64,000 nucleotides of DNA. Source: CAVTRI01 sp963737075 (GTDB lineage Bacteria > Actinomycetota > Acidimicrobiia > Acidimicrobiales > Palsa-688). The stretch spans positions 1,922,001 through 1,986,000 of the forward strand of contig CAVTRI010000002.1 of NCBI GenBank assembly GCA_963737075.1, written 5' to 3'. Made by a program: the position numbers and the translations under genes. This document shows positions 43,878 to 53,202 of this stretch, piece after piece (the stretch's first letter is position 1; every line of letters starts with the position of its first letter). The notes under the pieces are model-generated. The model had not been told where the DNA came from. It did not search any database and saw only the letters and a program-made list of their open reading frames with translations.

Positions 43878-44817
43878 TGGTTGCTTCTTTCGACTGTGCC
43901 TTCGAGGTGGCTGGTGAGTTGGAGGAGGGCGTCCTCGAGGCTCGAGCCCTCGAACCGCAGGTTCCGCACCTTGATATCGGCGCGGTAGAGGCCCTCGAGC
44001 GTCAGGTCGACGTCGTCAGTGACCAGCTGAACGTCGTTGCCGTCGGCCGAAGCATGAAGGACCCCCGGCAGGCGTCAAAGGTCACAGACCCGAACGGGAT
44101 CCACCGTGGCCCACACGGTCCGCTCGGACAGCCGCGCCTTGATCGATGCCGGATCGCCGTCGGCGACCACCTGGCCATGGGCAAGGACGATGACGCGGCT
44201 TGCGTTTGCGTCGGCTTCGTCGAGGTAGTGGGTAGCGAAAACGACGGTCGCCCCGGCGGAAGCAACTTTGCGGGCACCGTCCCAGAACAGTCGTCGGGAC
44301 TGGACGTCCAACCCGTGGTCGGCTCGTCGAGGAACAGGACATCGGGGTCACCAGCCAACGCCACTGCAAGCTGGACTCGGCGTGCCTGACCCCCAGAGAG
44401 TCTGTCGGTGCGGCGGCTGGCCACGTCGCGCAGCGCGGCCAGATCCAGCAGGGCCTCCAAGCTCCGTTGCGAGCCGTACAGGCGTCGTGCGAGGTGGACG
44501 ACTTCACCCACGGTCGCCCGCTCTGGGAGGCTGCCGCTCTGCAGCATCGCCCCGATCCGGCCATCTTCCACGGCGCGTTGTGGCGCCGATCCGAGGATGC
44601 GGACGGAGCCGGTGTCGGGTTGGCGGAGACCGAGCATGAGGTCGACGGTGGTCGACTTGCCGGCGCCGTTCGGGCCGAGCAGCGCGACCATCTCGCCCCC
44701 CTCGATGGCAAAGCTCACCCCAGCAAGTGCCTGGACGGTTCCGTAGCGCTTCGTCACGCCGTCGAACGCGATCGCAGGTTCCCTGCCAGCGATGAAAGCG
44801 GTTCTTACTGGGCCCAT
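43874..44817 (-). pseudogene. ABC transporter ATPase gene with a frameshift and an in-frame stop
   Basis: From the ATG at 44815-44817 the frame gives AIAFDGVTKRYGTVQALAGV, the Walker A GPNGAGKSTT, the signature RLSGGQARRVQLA and Walker B VLFLDEPTTG. At that point (about 44310, a GGG run) one base is missing; the other frame continues DVQSRRLFWDGARKVASAGA and FATHYLDEADANASRVIVLA. An in-frame TGA at 44075-44077 follows, after which the same frame gives the usual tail LPGVLHASADGNDVQLVTDD and ends at 43874. Two separate lesions make real inactivation likelier than sequencing error. It is the middle gene of a MarR-ATPase-permease operon. Confidence 0.75.
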
Positions 44818-45023
44818 GCTCCATCCTTCGCGGTGCTGCCCGCCCTCCTTGCGCCGCCGACGGCTAGGACCGTTGCGCACCCCGCCACCTCATCTCGGAC
44901 CTTCTGCGTCCGTTTCACCCGCTGCTCGTGGGCTTGGGAGAAAAACTTGATTAGGGTGGCCACTTCCTCGTCACTGAACTGCTGCAGCTGGCGTCTACCT
45001 TCCTTGGCGACCGGACCCCGAGG
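44805..45023 (-). pseudogene. C-terminal remnant of a MarR-family regulator
   Basis: A frame without a usable start codon runs from after an in-frame TAG (45024-45026) to a TAA at 44805-44807, overlapping the ATPase start by 13 bases. It reads GPVAKEGRRQLQQFSDEEVA and TLIKFFSQAHEQRVKRTQKV, matching the wing and dimerisation helix of MarR proteins. The winged-helix N-terminal 80 residues are missing. MarR regulators commonly control such exporters, so the whole operon appears to be decaying. Confidence 0.55.
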
Positions 45024-45277
45024 CTATCGGCCGGACATGAGTGCAGGAAGGAAGACCGAAGGTGTGCGCCGCTTCCGCGGAAGCGGGCGTCAGGCAGTTA
45101 TTCGCCTGGCCAAGGGGCCGGGTCCCAGGGATCGCGCCAGGGGTCCGAGGGCCGATCCGCGATGTCGGCCTCGACAGCGATGCCTGTCCCCCGGCGCCGG
45201 TGATGGCCCGGGCCTGACGACACCAGTTGGGCGCAGTGCACATCCGCTACGCACCCGAGGAAATCAGCCCCTCTCGG

Positions 45278-47737
45278 TCAGCGCCCGCCGATGACTCCTG
45301 CTTCGCGCAGGCGAGCGATTCGGGCCTCGTCATAGCCGAGCACGTCGCGCAGCACCTCGTCGGTGTGCTGGCCGATGGTGCAGCCGGCGCCCAGGATGCC
45401 TTTGCCTCGTGAGAGCTTGACGAGCTCGGTGGAGCGGATGTGGGTCTCGAATATGGGGTGGTGGACGGATGTGAGGAGTCCGAGTTGGTCGCCGACGCCG
45501 CCTTTCTGGAACAGGCCCATGGCAAGGCCCCCCTGCATAGGGAGGACCTCGGCGCACCCGACCCCCGCCCGGCTCAGTCGAAGTTCCCACTCCTGGGCGG
45601 TCTCGGTGGCGAAGATGTGCGACAGCGTGTCGGCCAGGTCGCTGCCGTGTCTCGCCCGGTGGGCGGCCTCGGCGAACCGCGCCAGCGAGACCGGGTGGCC
45701 GAGCGCCTCAGACAGTCTCGCCCAGTCTGTGTCGGCGGGCGCGCATAACACGATCCAGGAGTCGCTGGCACGGTAGAGACGGTAGAGGGGACCAAACCCG
45801 TAGGCGTCCGCGTCGGTGGCCCGTGGGGCGGGGACGCCGTCGTAGTCGATGAGCACGTCGGACTGGACGTGGCCCATGGTCGAGAGCATCGAGGTGAGTG
45901 TGACCTGCCCGCCGGCGCCCCGGTCGCGCGCATAAAGGCCGAGCAGCATGCCCACCGCGGCGCCGAGGGCGGCCATGCCGTCGGGGTGGCCGGGTGGGGC
46001 GCCGCCCATGCGCGCGCTGGCTTGTTTGATCTCGTCGATGGTGAGATCGACGCCTTCGGGGCCGCCACCACCGCAGCGGAGGGCCCAGCCCGAGGCGGCG
46101 GCGATGGTGGGGGCGAACGCCGCTCGTCGGGCGTAGGGCCCGTCCGCGCCGTAGCCGACGCCGTGGTGGTAGACGATCCTGGGGTTGATCTTGCGGGCTG
46201 AGTCGGCGTCGAGCCTCATCCGCTGCGCCACCCCGCCCCGGTAGGTGTGCAGCACGATGTCTGCCCGGCGAATCAACTCTTCGGCGATCTGGCGGCCCTC
46301 GTCGGTGAACAGGTCGACGGCGAGGCTCTTCTTGCCTTGGGTGACTCTCACCGCTGACGACTCCGGGACCGGCATCTGGAACCGGATGGGGTCACCATCC
46401 GGCTGCTCGAGCTTCACGACCGTGGCGCCCTGGTCGGCCAGCATGGTGGACGCGAACGGCCCGGCGTAGAACGTCCCCAGGTCGACCACCAACAGGTCCG
46501 CAAGCGGCGGTGCGGGAGGCGGCGGCGATCCGCCGGGCCCAGGCCGCGGCGGGCGCGGTTGTTGGCGCAATCGCGGTCCGTGTTCGTCCACGGCCGGCAC
46601 CGGCCGGCTCGCCGAGCCCGGCGTGTCGGACATCTGCACGAGGAGGCCCATCTGTTTCACCCGGCCCAGCTGGGGGTGGTCGACCTCGACGGCGTGGCCG
46701 CCGTGGACAATCTGGGGGTGGTCGAACAGCTCCAGGCCGCTGCGGTACACCTCGGCGAACACGTCCTTGTCGGCGTCGAAGATCGCTTGCCACTCCGCCA
46801 CCGTGCGGTCGCGGACCGCACCGAGCATCATCGTCCACCAGCGGTCGCGCAGGTCGTCGTCGGCGCTGTCGGGCGCGTCCTTCCACTCCGGGACTTCCCG
46901 GGCCCAGCCGAGCTCGAGGGCGCGCACGAACGCCTCGAACTGCCGGGGCGTGGCGTGGGCGAACTGCAGCCATCGACCGTCCTTGGTGTACCCGTTGAGC
47001 AGGCCGAAGGTCAACCAGCTGGTCGGCACCGGCCGCCCGGGGGCCGGTGCCCCGACCGCGGTCAACGCATCCGGGTACCGCTCGGCCAGGATCCTCATGA
47101 AATACGACCACGGATCCTGGGCCATCATCCCCTGAATGAGCGTGGCGTCCACGCGCTGGCCGTGCCCGGAGGTCTCCCGCTCGTGGAGCGCGATCAGCGT
47201 GCCCTGCATGGCCAGCAGCGCTCCGGAGACGGTCGCCCCGTAGGGGGTAGTCATCACCGGCTCGCCGGGCCGCCCGGGCGCGATGTTGCCGTACATCGAC
47301 CCCGTCTTGGCCATCACGACCGCCTCGTGCGCCTTCAGGTGGGCAAACGGGCCGCCGTGACCGAAGCCGCTGATCGAGGCGTACACCAGCGACGGGTTCG
47401 CAGCGGCGAGGTTGTCATAGCCCAATCCGAGACGATCCGCCACACCCGGACCCCAGGCTTCCACCACCACGTCCGCGGCGGACGCGAGGTCCTTGGCCAC
47501 CGCGGCATTGACGGGGTCGTGCAAATCCAGGACCACGCTCTGCTTGCCCCGCAGCCACATCGGCCACGCCGCCATCCGCCGGAGCCGGCTCCCGCCGGGA
47601 CGTTCGACCTGGATCACCTCGGCGCCGTTGTCGGCGAAGAGCAGGGTCGTGAGCGCCGAGGCCATAGTGGTCGACAGGTCAACCACCACAAGACCCTCCA
47701 GTGCCAAGCTCGTGGCTTCCCCCCCGTCGGTTGCCAT
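45278..47737 (-). CDS. Tandem-domain CaiB/BaiF (family III) CoA-transferase
   Basis: An 819-residue fusion of two family III CoA-transferase units joined by a Pro/Gly-rich linker (about 405-425). The first unit has LEGLVVVDLSTTMASALTTL, the GFGHGGPFAHL loop and the catalytic aspartate (Asp197) in GHGQRVDATL. The second repeats the fold (LLVVDLGTFYAGPFASTMLA, GVGYGADGPYARR), but its equivalent loop is GAGGQVTLTSML, without aspartate. Family III enzymes pass CoA between carboxylic acids through an aspartyl-CoA intermediate and normally work as interlocked dimers. The fusion may be a covalent pseudo-dimer with one active site. The ATG at 47735-47737 follows GGAGGAGGGG. A second such fusion lies at 53377. 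Confidence 0.88.
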   Translation of the reverse strand: MATDGGEATSLALEGLVVVDLSTTMASALTTLLFADNGAEVIQVERPGGSRLRRMAAWPMWLRGKQSVVLDLHDPVNAAVAKDLASAADVVVEAWGPGVADRLGLGYDNLAAANPSLVYASISGFGHGGPFAHLKAHEAVVMAKTGSMYGNIAPGRPGEPVMTTPYGATVSGALLAMQGTLIALHERETSGHGQRVDATLIQGMMAQDPWSYFMRILAERYPDALTAVGAPAPGRPVPTSWLTFGLLNGYTKDGRWLQFAHATPRQFEAFVRALELGWAREVPEWKDAPDSADDDLRDRWWTMMLGAVRDRTVAEWQAIFDADKDVFAEVYRSGLELFDHPQIVHGGHAVEVDHPQLGRVKQMGLLVQMSDTPGSASRPVPAVDEHGPRLRQQPRPPRPGPGGSPPPPAPPLADLLVVDLGTFYAGPFASTMLADQGATVVKLEQPDGDPIRFQMPVPESSAVRVTQGKKSLAVDLFTDEGRQIAEELIRRADIVLHTYRGGVAQRMRLDADSARKINPRIVYHHGVGYGADGPYARRAAFAPTIAAASGWALRCGGGGPEGVDLTIDEIKQASARMGGAPPGHPDGMAALGAAVGMLLGLYARDRGAGGQVTLTSMLSTMGHVQSDVLIDYDGVPAPRATDADAYGFGPLYRLYRASDSWIVLCAPADTDWARLSEALGHPVSLARFAEAAHRARHGSDLADTLSHIFATETAQEWELRLSRAGVGCAEVLPMQGGLAMGLFQKGGVGDQLGLLTSVHHPIFETHIRSTELVKLSRGKGILGAGCTIGQHTDEVLRDVLGYDEARIARLREAGVIGGR

Positions 47738-47773
47738 CTCATCCCCTCCTCCGGGCGCGACCCAAACAAAAGA

Positions 47774-47784
47774 ACCGAGTACAA
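47774..47784. promoter_or_regulatory. Possible regulatory motif ACCGAGTACAA
   Basis: Located 37 bases upstream of the CoA-transferase start. It matches ten of eleven bases of ACTGAGTACAA at 62452-62462, upstream of the amidohydrolase at 61148-62425. Shared position and sequence suggest a common operator or promoter part; this needs statistical testing. Confidence 0.22.
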
Positions 47785-47806
47785 CTTCTGAGTTTACTTG
47801 GGTGTG

Positions 47807-49072
47807 CTAGCCGACCTGCCCGTTCCAATGACGGGCATTACGCAACACCTCATTGAACGGTTTGTTGGTATCGAAGCTGGGCTCGCGGGGCAAACCGAGC
47901 ACCCGCTCGCCGATCGCGTTGCGCTGCATCTCGTTGGTCCCGCCGGCGATCGACATCACGCGGCCGTTGAGGTAGGTGAGGGCGGGGGCCATACCGTCGC
48001 TGTCCCCGTGCTCCCACAGCAGCCCCCCGGCCCCGCCGATCGACAGCCCGATCCGGGCCCGAATCGGTTCGAAGGTACCCTGGGCCAGCTTGCCATAGGC
48101 AGCGACGCCAGCATCCATGCCGTTCGCGGCCATGCGGGCCACGAGCCGGGCTCCGAGCTGCTCCTGGGCGGAGTCGTTGATGTGAGCCCGGGCGATCAGC
48201 TGGCGGACGGTCGGGTCGCGATCGCGCCCGACTTTGCGGGCTAACGCCACCAGATCCGGAGCCAAGGGACGCGGCCCGCGCCCGCGGGCGACACCGGCGC
48301 CCCCGCCGCCGCGCTCGAAGACGAGCATGGTCTGCGCAACCCGCCAGCCCGCGTCGACCTCGCCGATGATGTCATTATCGGTCAGCTCGACGTCGTCGAA
48401 GAACTCCTGGCAGAACTCCGCGTTGCCGTTGATTTCAACGATCGGCTGCACGGTGACACCTTCGGCGGCGGTCGGTACGGCGAACCAGGTGAGCCCCCGG
48501 TGCTTGGGGACGTCCCAGTTGGTCCGCGCCAGGCACATGCCGTAGTCGGCGTAGTAGGCGCCGCTGGACCAGATCTTGGCTCCGTTGAGGATCCACCGGT
48601 CGCCGTCGCGAATCGCCCGGGTGCGGATACCGGCCAGGTCCGAGCCGGCCTCCGGCTCAGAGAAAAACTGCACCCACAGCTCCTCGCCGGCCAGGATGCT
48701 CGGGATGTGCCGGCGCAGGAACGCGGGCGACGCGTGGGCCAGCATGGTTTTGGCGCACACCCCGAACGTGGTGCCCCCGGCGACCCCAAGGTCCGGGAGG
48801 ACATAGCCCTGCGCCTCCTCGTTGAACGCCTCCTCATGCTCAGGGCTGAGGCCCCGGCCGCCGTACTCGACCGGCCAGCTGATGCCCGCGTAGCCACCGT
48901 CGAACAGCTTGCGCTGCAGGACTCGTTGGGGAGCGATGCCCTGGACGGTCTTGTGATCGGCACCCCGCAGTCGCGGCCGGGATGCGGCCGGGTCCCGAGG
49001 GGAGAGATTGGTCGCCACCCAGGCGCGGGCCTGGGCCCGGAAGCTTTCGATGTCGATCGCCTGCTCGCTCAT
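47807..49072 (-). CDS. Acyl-CoA dehydrogenase (first of a pair)
   Basis: A 421-residue flavoprotein of the acyl-CoA dehydrogenase family. GISWPVEYGGRGLSPEHEEA and FFSEPEAGSDLAGIRTRAIR are N-terminal and FAD/substrate-binding segments. WILNGAKIWSSGAYYADYGM and the C-terminal SIAGGTNEMQRNAIGERVLG are also diagnostic. The glutamate base of medium-chain enzymes (before GT) is replaced by Gly here, so the base must come from elsewhere or from its partner. The ATG at 49070-49072 lies two bases after the stop of the upstream dehydrogenase, so they are co-translated. Such pairs can form alpha2beta2 enzymes, as in steroid side-chain degradation. Confidence 0.9.
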   Translation of the reverse strand: MSEQAIDIESFRAQARAWVATNLSPRDPAASRPRLRGADHKTVQGIAPQRVLQRKLFDGGYAGISWPVEYGGRGLSPEHEEAFNEEAQGYVLPDLGVAGGTTFGVCAKTMLAHASPAFLRRHIPSILAGEELWVQFFSEPEAGSDLAGIRTRAIRDGDRWILNGAKIWSSGAYYADYGMCLARTNWDVPKHRGLTWFAVPTAAEGVTVQPIVEINGNAEFCQEFFDDVELTDNDIIGEVDAGWRVAQTMLVFERGGGGAGVARGRGPRPLAPDLVALARKVGRDRDPTVRQLIARAHINDSAQEQLGARLVARMAANGMDAGVAAYGKLAQGTFEPIRARIGLSIGGAGGLLWEHGDSDGMAPALTYLNGRVMSIAGGTNEMQRNAIGERVLGLPREPSFDTNKPFNEVLRNARHWNGQVG

Positions 49073-49074
49073 TT

Positions 49075-50217
49075 TCACAGTCCTCCCAGTTGGCAGATGC
49101 GCTCCCGGTGCCATGCCGGGTCGCCGTACAGGGCGGCGTCGGTGGTGATCCGCCGCAAATACAGGTGCTGGTCGTGCTCCCACGTGTAGCCGATTCCCCC
49201 GAACACCTGCCAGCAGTTCTGGGCCAGTTCGATGCCGCAGTCGCCCACGAACGCCTTGGCCACGCTCGCTGACTCACCACTGCGAGGCTGCCCGGCGCCG
49301 ACCGCGCGGGCGGCGTCCCAGGCGAGCGCCTTGCCCATCTCCAGCATCAGGCTGGTATCGGCCAACAGGTGCTTCACGGCCTGGAACGAGCCGATGGGTC
49401 GCCCGAAGGCGATGCGGTCCTTGGCGTACTGCAGCGCCAAACCGAAGTCGCGATCCATGGCCCCGACGGACTCGGCGACCGTGAGCACGCAGGCGATCTG
49501 CAGCTGCTGCTCGACAAGGTCCGCCGTGGCGCCGGCTTCGCCCACGGCGGCCGCATCGGGGACGACGGCATCCTCGAATGCCACTTGGCAAAACCTGCGA
49601 GTGATGTCCAGCCCATCCATCGGCCCGATGTGCACGCCTTGCGTTCCCGCCGGCACGAGCATCTGGACCAGTCCCTCCGCTGACGCCGCGGTGACAAGAA
49701 TCCAGGCAGACCGGTCGGCGTCCTGCACGAGGGTGCTCGTTCCGGAAAGAACGTAGCTGTCGCCCTGCCGCCGGGCCACCGCGCCGGATCCCATCTCGGA
49801 CCACCCCGACATCGGCGCCCCGCTGCCACTTTCTCCGACCGCCCAGCTGGCGGCGGACTCTCCCGATACCAGGGCGGGCAGCACGTCGCACCGCTGATCG
49901 GCCGTGCCGGCCTTGGCCAGTGCGTGGCAGACGACATTGGTGCCCACGAACGCCCCCGGTTGGAGCACGGCCCCACGGACGTAGGCAACCAACGCCGCGT
50001 CCAGCACCCCGTTGCCCGACACGCTGCCGCCGCCGAGATCCTCGGGCACGAGCATGGCGAACCATCCCAGGTCCGCGGCCTTTCGCCGGTAATCCCCGCC
50101 CGTGTCACACCCGTCGTCGATGTGTTCCCGGACCGCGCTCAGCGGCCACGTCGACTCGATGAAGCGCTCCGACGTTTGGACGAACAGCTCCTGCTCGCTC
50201 GTCAGCTCGATGTCCAC
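49075..50217 (-). CDS. Acyl-CoA dehydrogenase (second of a pair)
   Basis: A 380-residue acyl-CoA dehydrogenase relative: ELTSEQELFVQTSERFIEST at the start, LGWFAMLVPEDLGGG, DRIAFGRPIGSFQAVKHLLA in the middle and FGGIGYTWEHDQHLYLRRIT near the end. The FAD-binding loop that is SEPEAGSD in its partner is ESGSGAPMSG here, so it may not bind flavin fully and could be the structural subunit of a heteromer. It is the upstream gene of the pair and is divergent, across a 427-base gap, from the amidohydrolase at 50645. The two dehydrogenases and the CoA-transferase downstream likely form one transcription unit. Confidence 0.88.
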   Translation of the reverse strand: MDIELTSEQELFVQTSERFIESTWPLSAVREHIDDGCDTGGDYRRKAADLGWFAMLVPEDLGGGSVSGNGVLDAALVAYVRGAVLQPGAFVGTNVVCHALAKAGTADQRCDVLPALVSGESAASWAVGESGSGAPMSGWSEMGSGAVARRQGDSYVLSGTSTLVQDADRSAWILVTAASAEGLVQMLVPAGTQGVHIGPMDGLDITRRFCQVAFEDAVVPDAAAVGEAGATADLVEQQLQIACVLTVAESVGAMDRDFGLALQYAKDRIAFGRPIGSFQAVKHLLADTSLMLEMGKALAWDAARAVGAGQPRSGESASVAKAFVGDCGIELAQNCWQVFGGIGYTWEHDQHLYLRRITTDAALYGDPAWHRERICQLGGL

Positions 50218-50644
50218 GGCACGGTTCCTTCAGTCAGCTTTTGGACGCTGTTTAACGATAAGGAGCGGCACGCCAGGAAGCAACTATGGTTCTCATATCC
50301 GCGGCACCCCGAGGCAAAGTGAAGGTCCGAACACCGGGGTCGTGTTCATCTTGGCCAACCACGCCGCCCATCGAGGTCCACCCGGCCCCGCCGGCCGCCG
50401 CAGCATTGTGGCTGGTGTCCGACCTGGCCCGGACCGTCACCGGGCAGATCGTCTCCGCCGGCGGCGGGCCAGCCAGTTGAGCCAAGGACCTGCTGGCACG
50501 GTCGAACGCGTCGTCTCCGGCATCACCCCCTGAGGGTTGAAGCGGGGCTGGGCAGTCGCCGGCGTGCACGGGGGGTTCCCCTTCGGCGCTGACACCGCTA
50601 TAGTAGTCGAAAGTGACGTTTTCAAGACCGGTTGGGAGGCTGTG
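50218..50644. other. Divergent control region with a gene remnant
   Basis: 427 bases between divergent genes. It contains the SDR C-terminal remnant at 50370-50480 and, near 50600, a CTATAGTAG stretch that could be a -10 region for the amidohydrolase. GGGAGG (50634-50639) is the ribosome site for the ATG at 50645. Confidence 0.45.
50370..50480 (+). pseudogene. C-terminal remnant of a short-chain dehydrogenase
   Basis: The frame reads AAALWLVSDLARTVTGQIVS followed by AGGG and a stop. This is the typical end of an SDR (variable alanine-rich helix, then S-D/S-x-VTGQ-x-xxGG). About 35 residues remain and nothing upstream matches. It shows that another gene was lost here before the present divergent arrangement arose. 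Confidence 0.5.
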
Positions 50645-51796
50645 ATGGCGACTGGGGAGCAGAAGATCTGGGCGAATTCGGGGGACTCACATCTGGTGGA
50701 GCCGCCGGACCTGTTCAGCGCCAACCTGCCTGCGAATCTGGCGGAGCGGATGCCCCGCAGTGTCAAGGATCCGGATGGCGAGTACGAGACCGTCTCCATT
50801 GACGGTGAGTCGTTTCGCCGCAAGCTGCCCAAGATGGACACGGTCCTGCGCAACATGGCCCGCCCGGAGGACGAGGCGGACAAACCTCTTGTCCGCGCGC
50901 CCGGGGCCAATGACCCCGACCTGCGGCTGAAGGACCTCGACGGTGAGGGCATCTGGGGCGAGGTCATCTATCCGTCGTTGGGGATCTGGGCGTTCCAGAT
51001 CAAGGATCCCAAGCTGGTCAAGGAAGGTGTGCGGGTGCTCAACGACTGGGCCCTCGACTTCCAACAGCCCTCGCCCCGCTATGTGTGCTGCGCGTCGGTG
51101 CCGCTGCTGGATGTGGACGACGCGGTGGCCGAGATCAAGCGGGCGGCGAGTGCCGGTTTTCACGTCGGGTTCCTACCCACTCGTCAGCCGTTCGGGCGGC
51201 CACCGTGGCAGGCGGAGGAGTGGGACCCGATGTGGGACGCGTTTGCCGAGACGGGCATGGTGATCGGCTTCCACATCGGCACCGAGCCCCGCGAGGTCGA
51301 CGAGCGCATCGGCGTCTACCACCGCGGCCGGGGCGGCGCGGTCCTCAACTACGTGGAGACCACCTACGGCGGCCAGCGTTGCGTGACCCAGCTGATCGCC
51401 TCCGGGGCGCTCGACCGGCACCCCGACCTGAAGGTGCTGGTATCGGAAGGCGGCGCCACGTGGGGGCCGTTCATCGCCGACCGCATGGACGAGGGCTACC
51501 GCCAGCACGGAGCGGCGGTCCGGCCCAAACTGTCCCGGCAGCCCAGCCGGTACCTGTACGAACAGGTGTACGCGTCGTTCCAGCACGACCGCTCAGCTGT
51601 GGCAGCGGCCACGGCGATGGGCTGGCGCAACGTTATGTGGGGCAGCGACTACCCCCACTACGAGGGCACGTTCGGGCACACCCAGAAGACCCTGCACGAA
51701 CTTTTCGACGACGTCGAGCCCGAGGTGCGCCTGCGGATCACCCAGGGGGCGTTTCGGGAGTTGTTCCCCCACGTCCCTCCGGCGCCCGCGTCCTAA
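50645..51796 (+). CDS. Amidohydrolase, amidohydrolase_2 TIM-barrel family
   Basis: A 383-residue member with the DxHxxE metal motif (Asp14, His16, Glu19 in SGDSHLVEP), GFHIGTEPR carrying a barrel histidine, VLVSEGGATWGPF and WGSDYPHYEG with the late aspartate. It resembles the two amidohydrolases at 6476 and 8729 more than the HxH type at 632. The ATG at 50645 follows GGGAGG; the frame is open upstream to 50537 but begins in non-coding-like DNA. It converges with the SDR gene at 51824, with 27 bases between stops. Reaction unknown; relatives decarboxylate aromatic acids or open rings. Confidence 0.8.
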   Translation: MATGEQKIWANSGDSHLVEPPDLFSANLPANLAERMPRSVKDPDGEYETVSIDGESFRRKLPKMDTVLRNMARPEDEADKPLVRAPGANDPDLRLKDLDGEGIWGEVIYPSLGIWAFQIKDPKLVKEGVRVLNDWALDFQQPSPRYVCCASVPLLDVDDAVAEIKRAASAGFHVGFLPTRQPFGRPPWQAEEWDPMWDAFAETGMVIGFHIGTEPREVDERIGVYHRGRGGAVLNYVETTYGGQRCVTQLIASGALDRHPDLKVLVSEGGATWGPFIADRMDEGYRQHGAAVRPKLSRQPSRYLYEQVYASFQHDRSAVAAATAMGWRNVMWGSDYPHYEGTFGHTQKTLHELFDDVEPEVRLRITQGAFRELFPHVPPAPAS

Positions 51797-51823
51797 TGCG
51801 GGGTCTCTGGCGGAGCGACGGGT

Positions 51824-52561
51824 TCAAACGACGCCGGCGCCACCGTCGACGCGCAAGACTTGGCCCGTCACCCATTCGGCGCCAGGGCTGCACAGGTACG
51901 CGATGGCGTTGTAGAGATCTCGGCTGCTGCCGAGGCGCTTGATCGCGTTGCCGGCCACGATCTGATCCGCGTTTGGTAGCGCATCCTTGGCCGCTTCGAA
52001 GGCCGAGATGCCGGGGGCCACGCAGTTGACCGTGATGCCCATGTCGCCGACTTCGCGGGCCATGCCTTTGGTCATGTGCTCGACGGAGTTTTTTGTCAGC
52101 CCGTAGGGGTTGCCGCCCGAGCGCGACGCCATGGATGAGATGTTGACCACCCGGCCCCAGTGGTGCTCGGCCATGACGGGCACGGCCGCTTGGTAGCACC
52201 GCCATGCGCCGGTGACGTTGACCCCCCACGCGGCGTGCCAGATGTCGTCGGGGCAGTGGAGCAGCCCTGCTTCATTGAGTCCTCGCCATAGGCCGGCGTT
52301 GTTGATCAGGATGTCGAGCCGGCCGAACTCGTCTCTGGTTCGGTTTACCGCGGCAGCGACGCTTCCTCGTTCGGTGACGTCAGTCTCCACGCCGATGCAT
52401 CGACAGCCGGCGTTCGAGGCTTCTTTGACGGCCTCCGCAAGTTCCTTCAGGTCGGCCAGCACGACGTTTGCTCCATCAGCAGCGAAAAACCTGGCATAGT
52501 CGCGTCCAAGTCCTCGGGCGGCACCGGTCACAATGACCACACGCCCGTCGAAAATGCTCAC
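51824..52561 (-). CDS. Short-chain dehydrogenase/reductase
   Basis: A 245-residue classical SDR with TGAARGLG (residues 12-19), NNAG, and the Ser-Tyr-Lys catalytic set in NISSMASRSGGNPYGLTKNS, ending with VTGQVLRVDGG. It should oxidise or reduce a hydroxyl/keto group with NAD(P). The start is a GTG at 52559-52561 that overlaps the TetR stop as GTGA, so the regulator and enzyme are translationally coupled. That coupling suggests the SDR belongs to the TetR-controlled set, which may also include the divergent CoA-transferase. Confidence 0.9.
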   Translation of the reverse strand: MSIFDGRVVIVTGAARGLGRDYARFFAADGANVVLADLKELAEAVKEASNAGCRCIGVETDVTERGSVAAAVNRTRDEFGRLDILINNAGLWRGLNEAGLLHCPDDIWHAAWGVNVTGAWRCYQAAVPVMAEHHWGRVVNISSMASRSGGNPYGLTKNSVEHMTKGMAREVGDMGITVNCVAPGISAFEAAKDALPNADQIVAGNAIKRLGSSRDLYNAIAYLCSPGAEWVTGQVLRVDGGAGVV

Positions 52562-53202
52562 GGTTCACGATCTCCGGGGGCAAGCGCCCCCTCGGCGAAG
52601 CGCAGCACGTGGTCGAGGGCTTGCCGACGGGTGAGTTTGAGGTTACCCGAGCGGGCCCACGCCACCGCCTCCATGGTGATGGCCCTGATGGTGTGCACGT
52701 CCTGCTCAGGGCGGGCGGCCGGGAACACCGCGGACCGCACTCCGTCCTCGAGGACCTGGCGAAGCGGCTCTGTCATCACCTCGTTGCCCAGGTGCTGCGC
52801 CCGGGTGCCGTCCACAACTCTCGACACCATCGTGGAGCTGAGCGCCGTCATCCGCTCGGCGCGCCTGCGGTCGTAGGCGAGACCGAGGACTTCGTTGACC
52901 CACGCGGCCAGCGCCGCCCGGGGGTCGCCGGCGGCCTCGACCGAACCTCGCAGGTGGGCCCCAAACGACTCGGCGTCGTGCTCGTACAGCGCCCGGATGA
53001 CGTCCTCTTTGCTCTCGAAGTGGCGGTAAAAGGCGCGAGTCGACAGGCCCGCTTCCTCTAGAACGTCGGCGACGGTGGCGTCCTCCCCCTCGTTGCGCCG
53101 TAGCACCTCGAGGGCCGCGCCGAGGATCAGCTTGCGCTCGGCGTGTGGCTCGTACAGGCGCGGACGCCCGGGGGACCGAGCCGATTCAGGGACAGGTTCC
53201 AT
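52558..53202 (-). CDS. TetR-family transcriptional regulator
   Basis: A 214-residue regulator. The helix-turn-helix is in ATVADVLEEAGLSTRAFYRH followed by FESKEDVIRALYEHD, and the ligand domain is helical. I chose the ATG at 53200-53202; the frame is open to 53262. It is divergent, across 174 bases, from the tandem CoA-transferase and overlaps the SDR downstream. TetR proteins in catabolic clusters usually repress their own gene and the divergent one and release DNA on binding a pathway acyl-CoA. The operator cannot be fixed by eye. Confidence 0.92.
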   Translation of the reverse strand: MEPVPESARSPGRPRLYEPHAERKLILGAALEVLRRNEGEDATVADVLEEAGLSTRAFYRHFESKEDVIRALYEHDAESFGAHLRGSVEAAGDPRAALAAWVNEVLGLAYDRRRAERMTALSSTMVSRVVDGTRAQHLGNEVMTEPLRQVLEDGVRSAVFPAARPEQDVHTIRAITMEAVAWARSGNLKLTRRQALDHVLRFAEGALAPGDREP

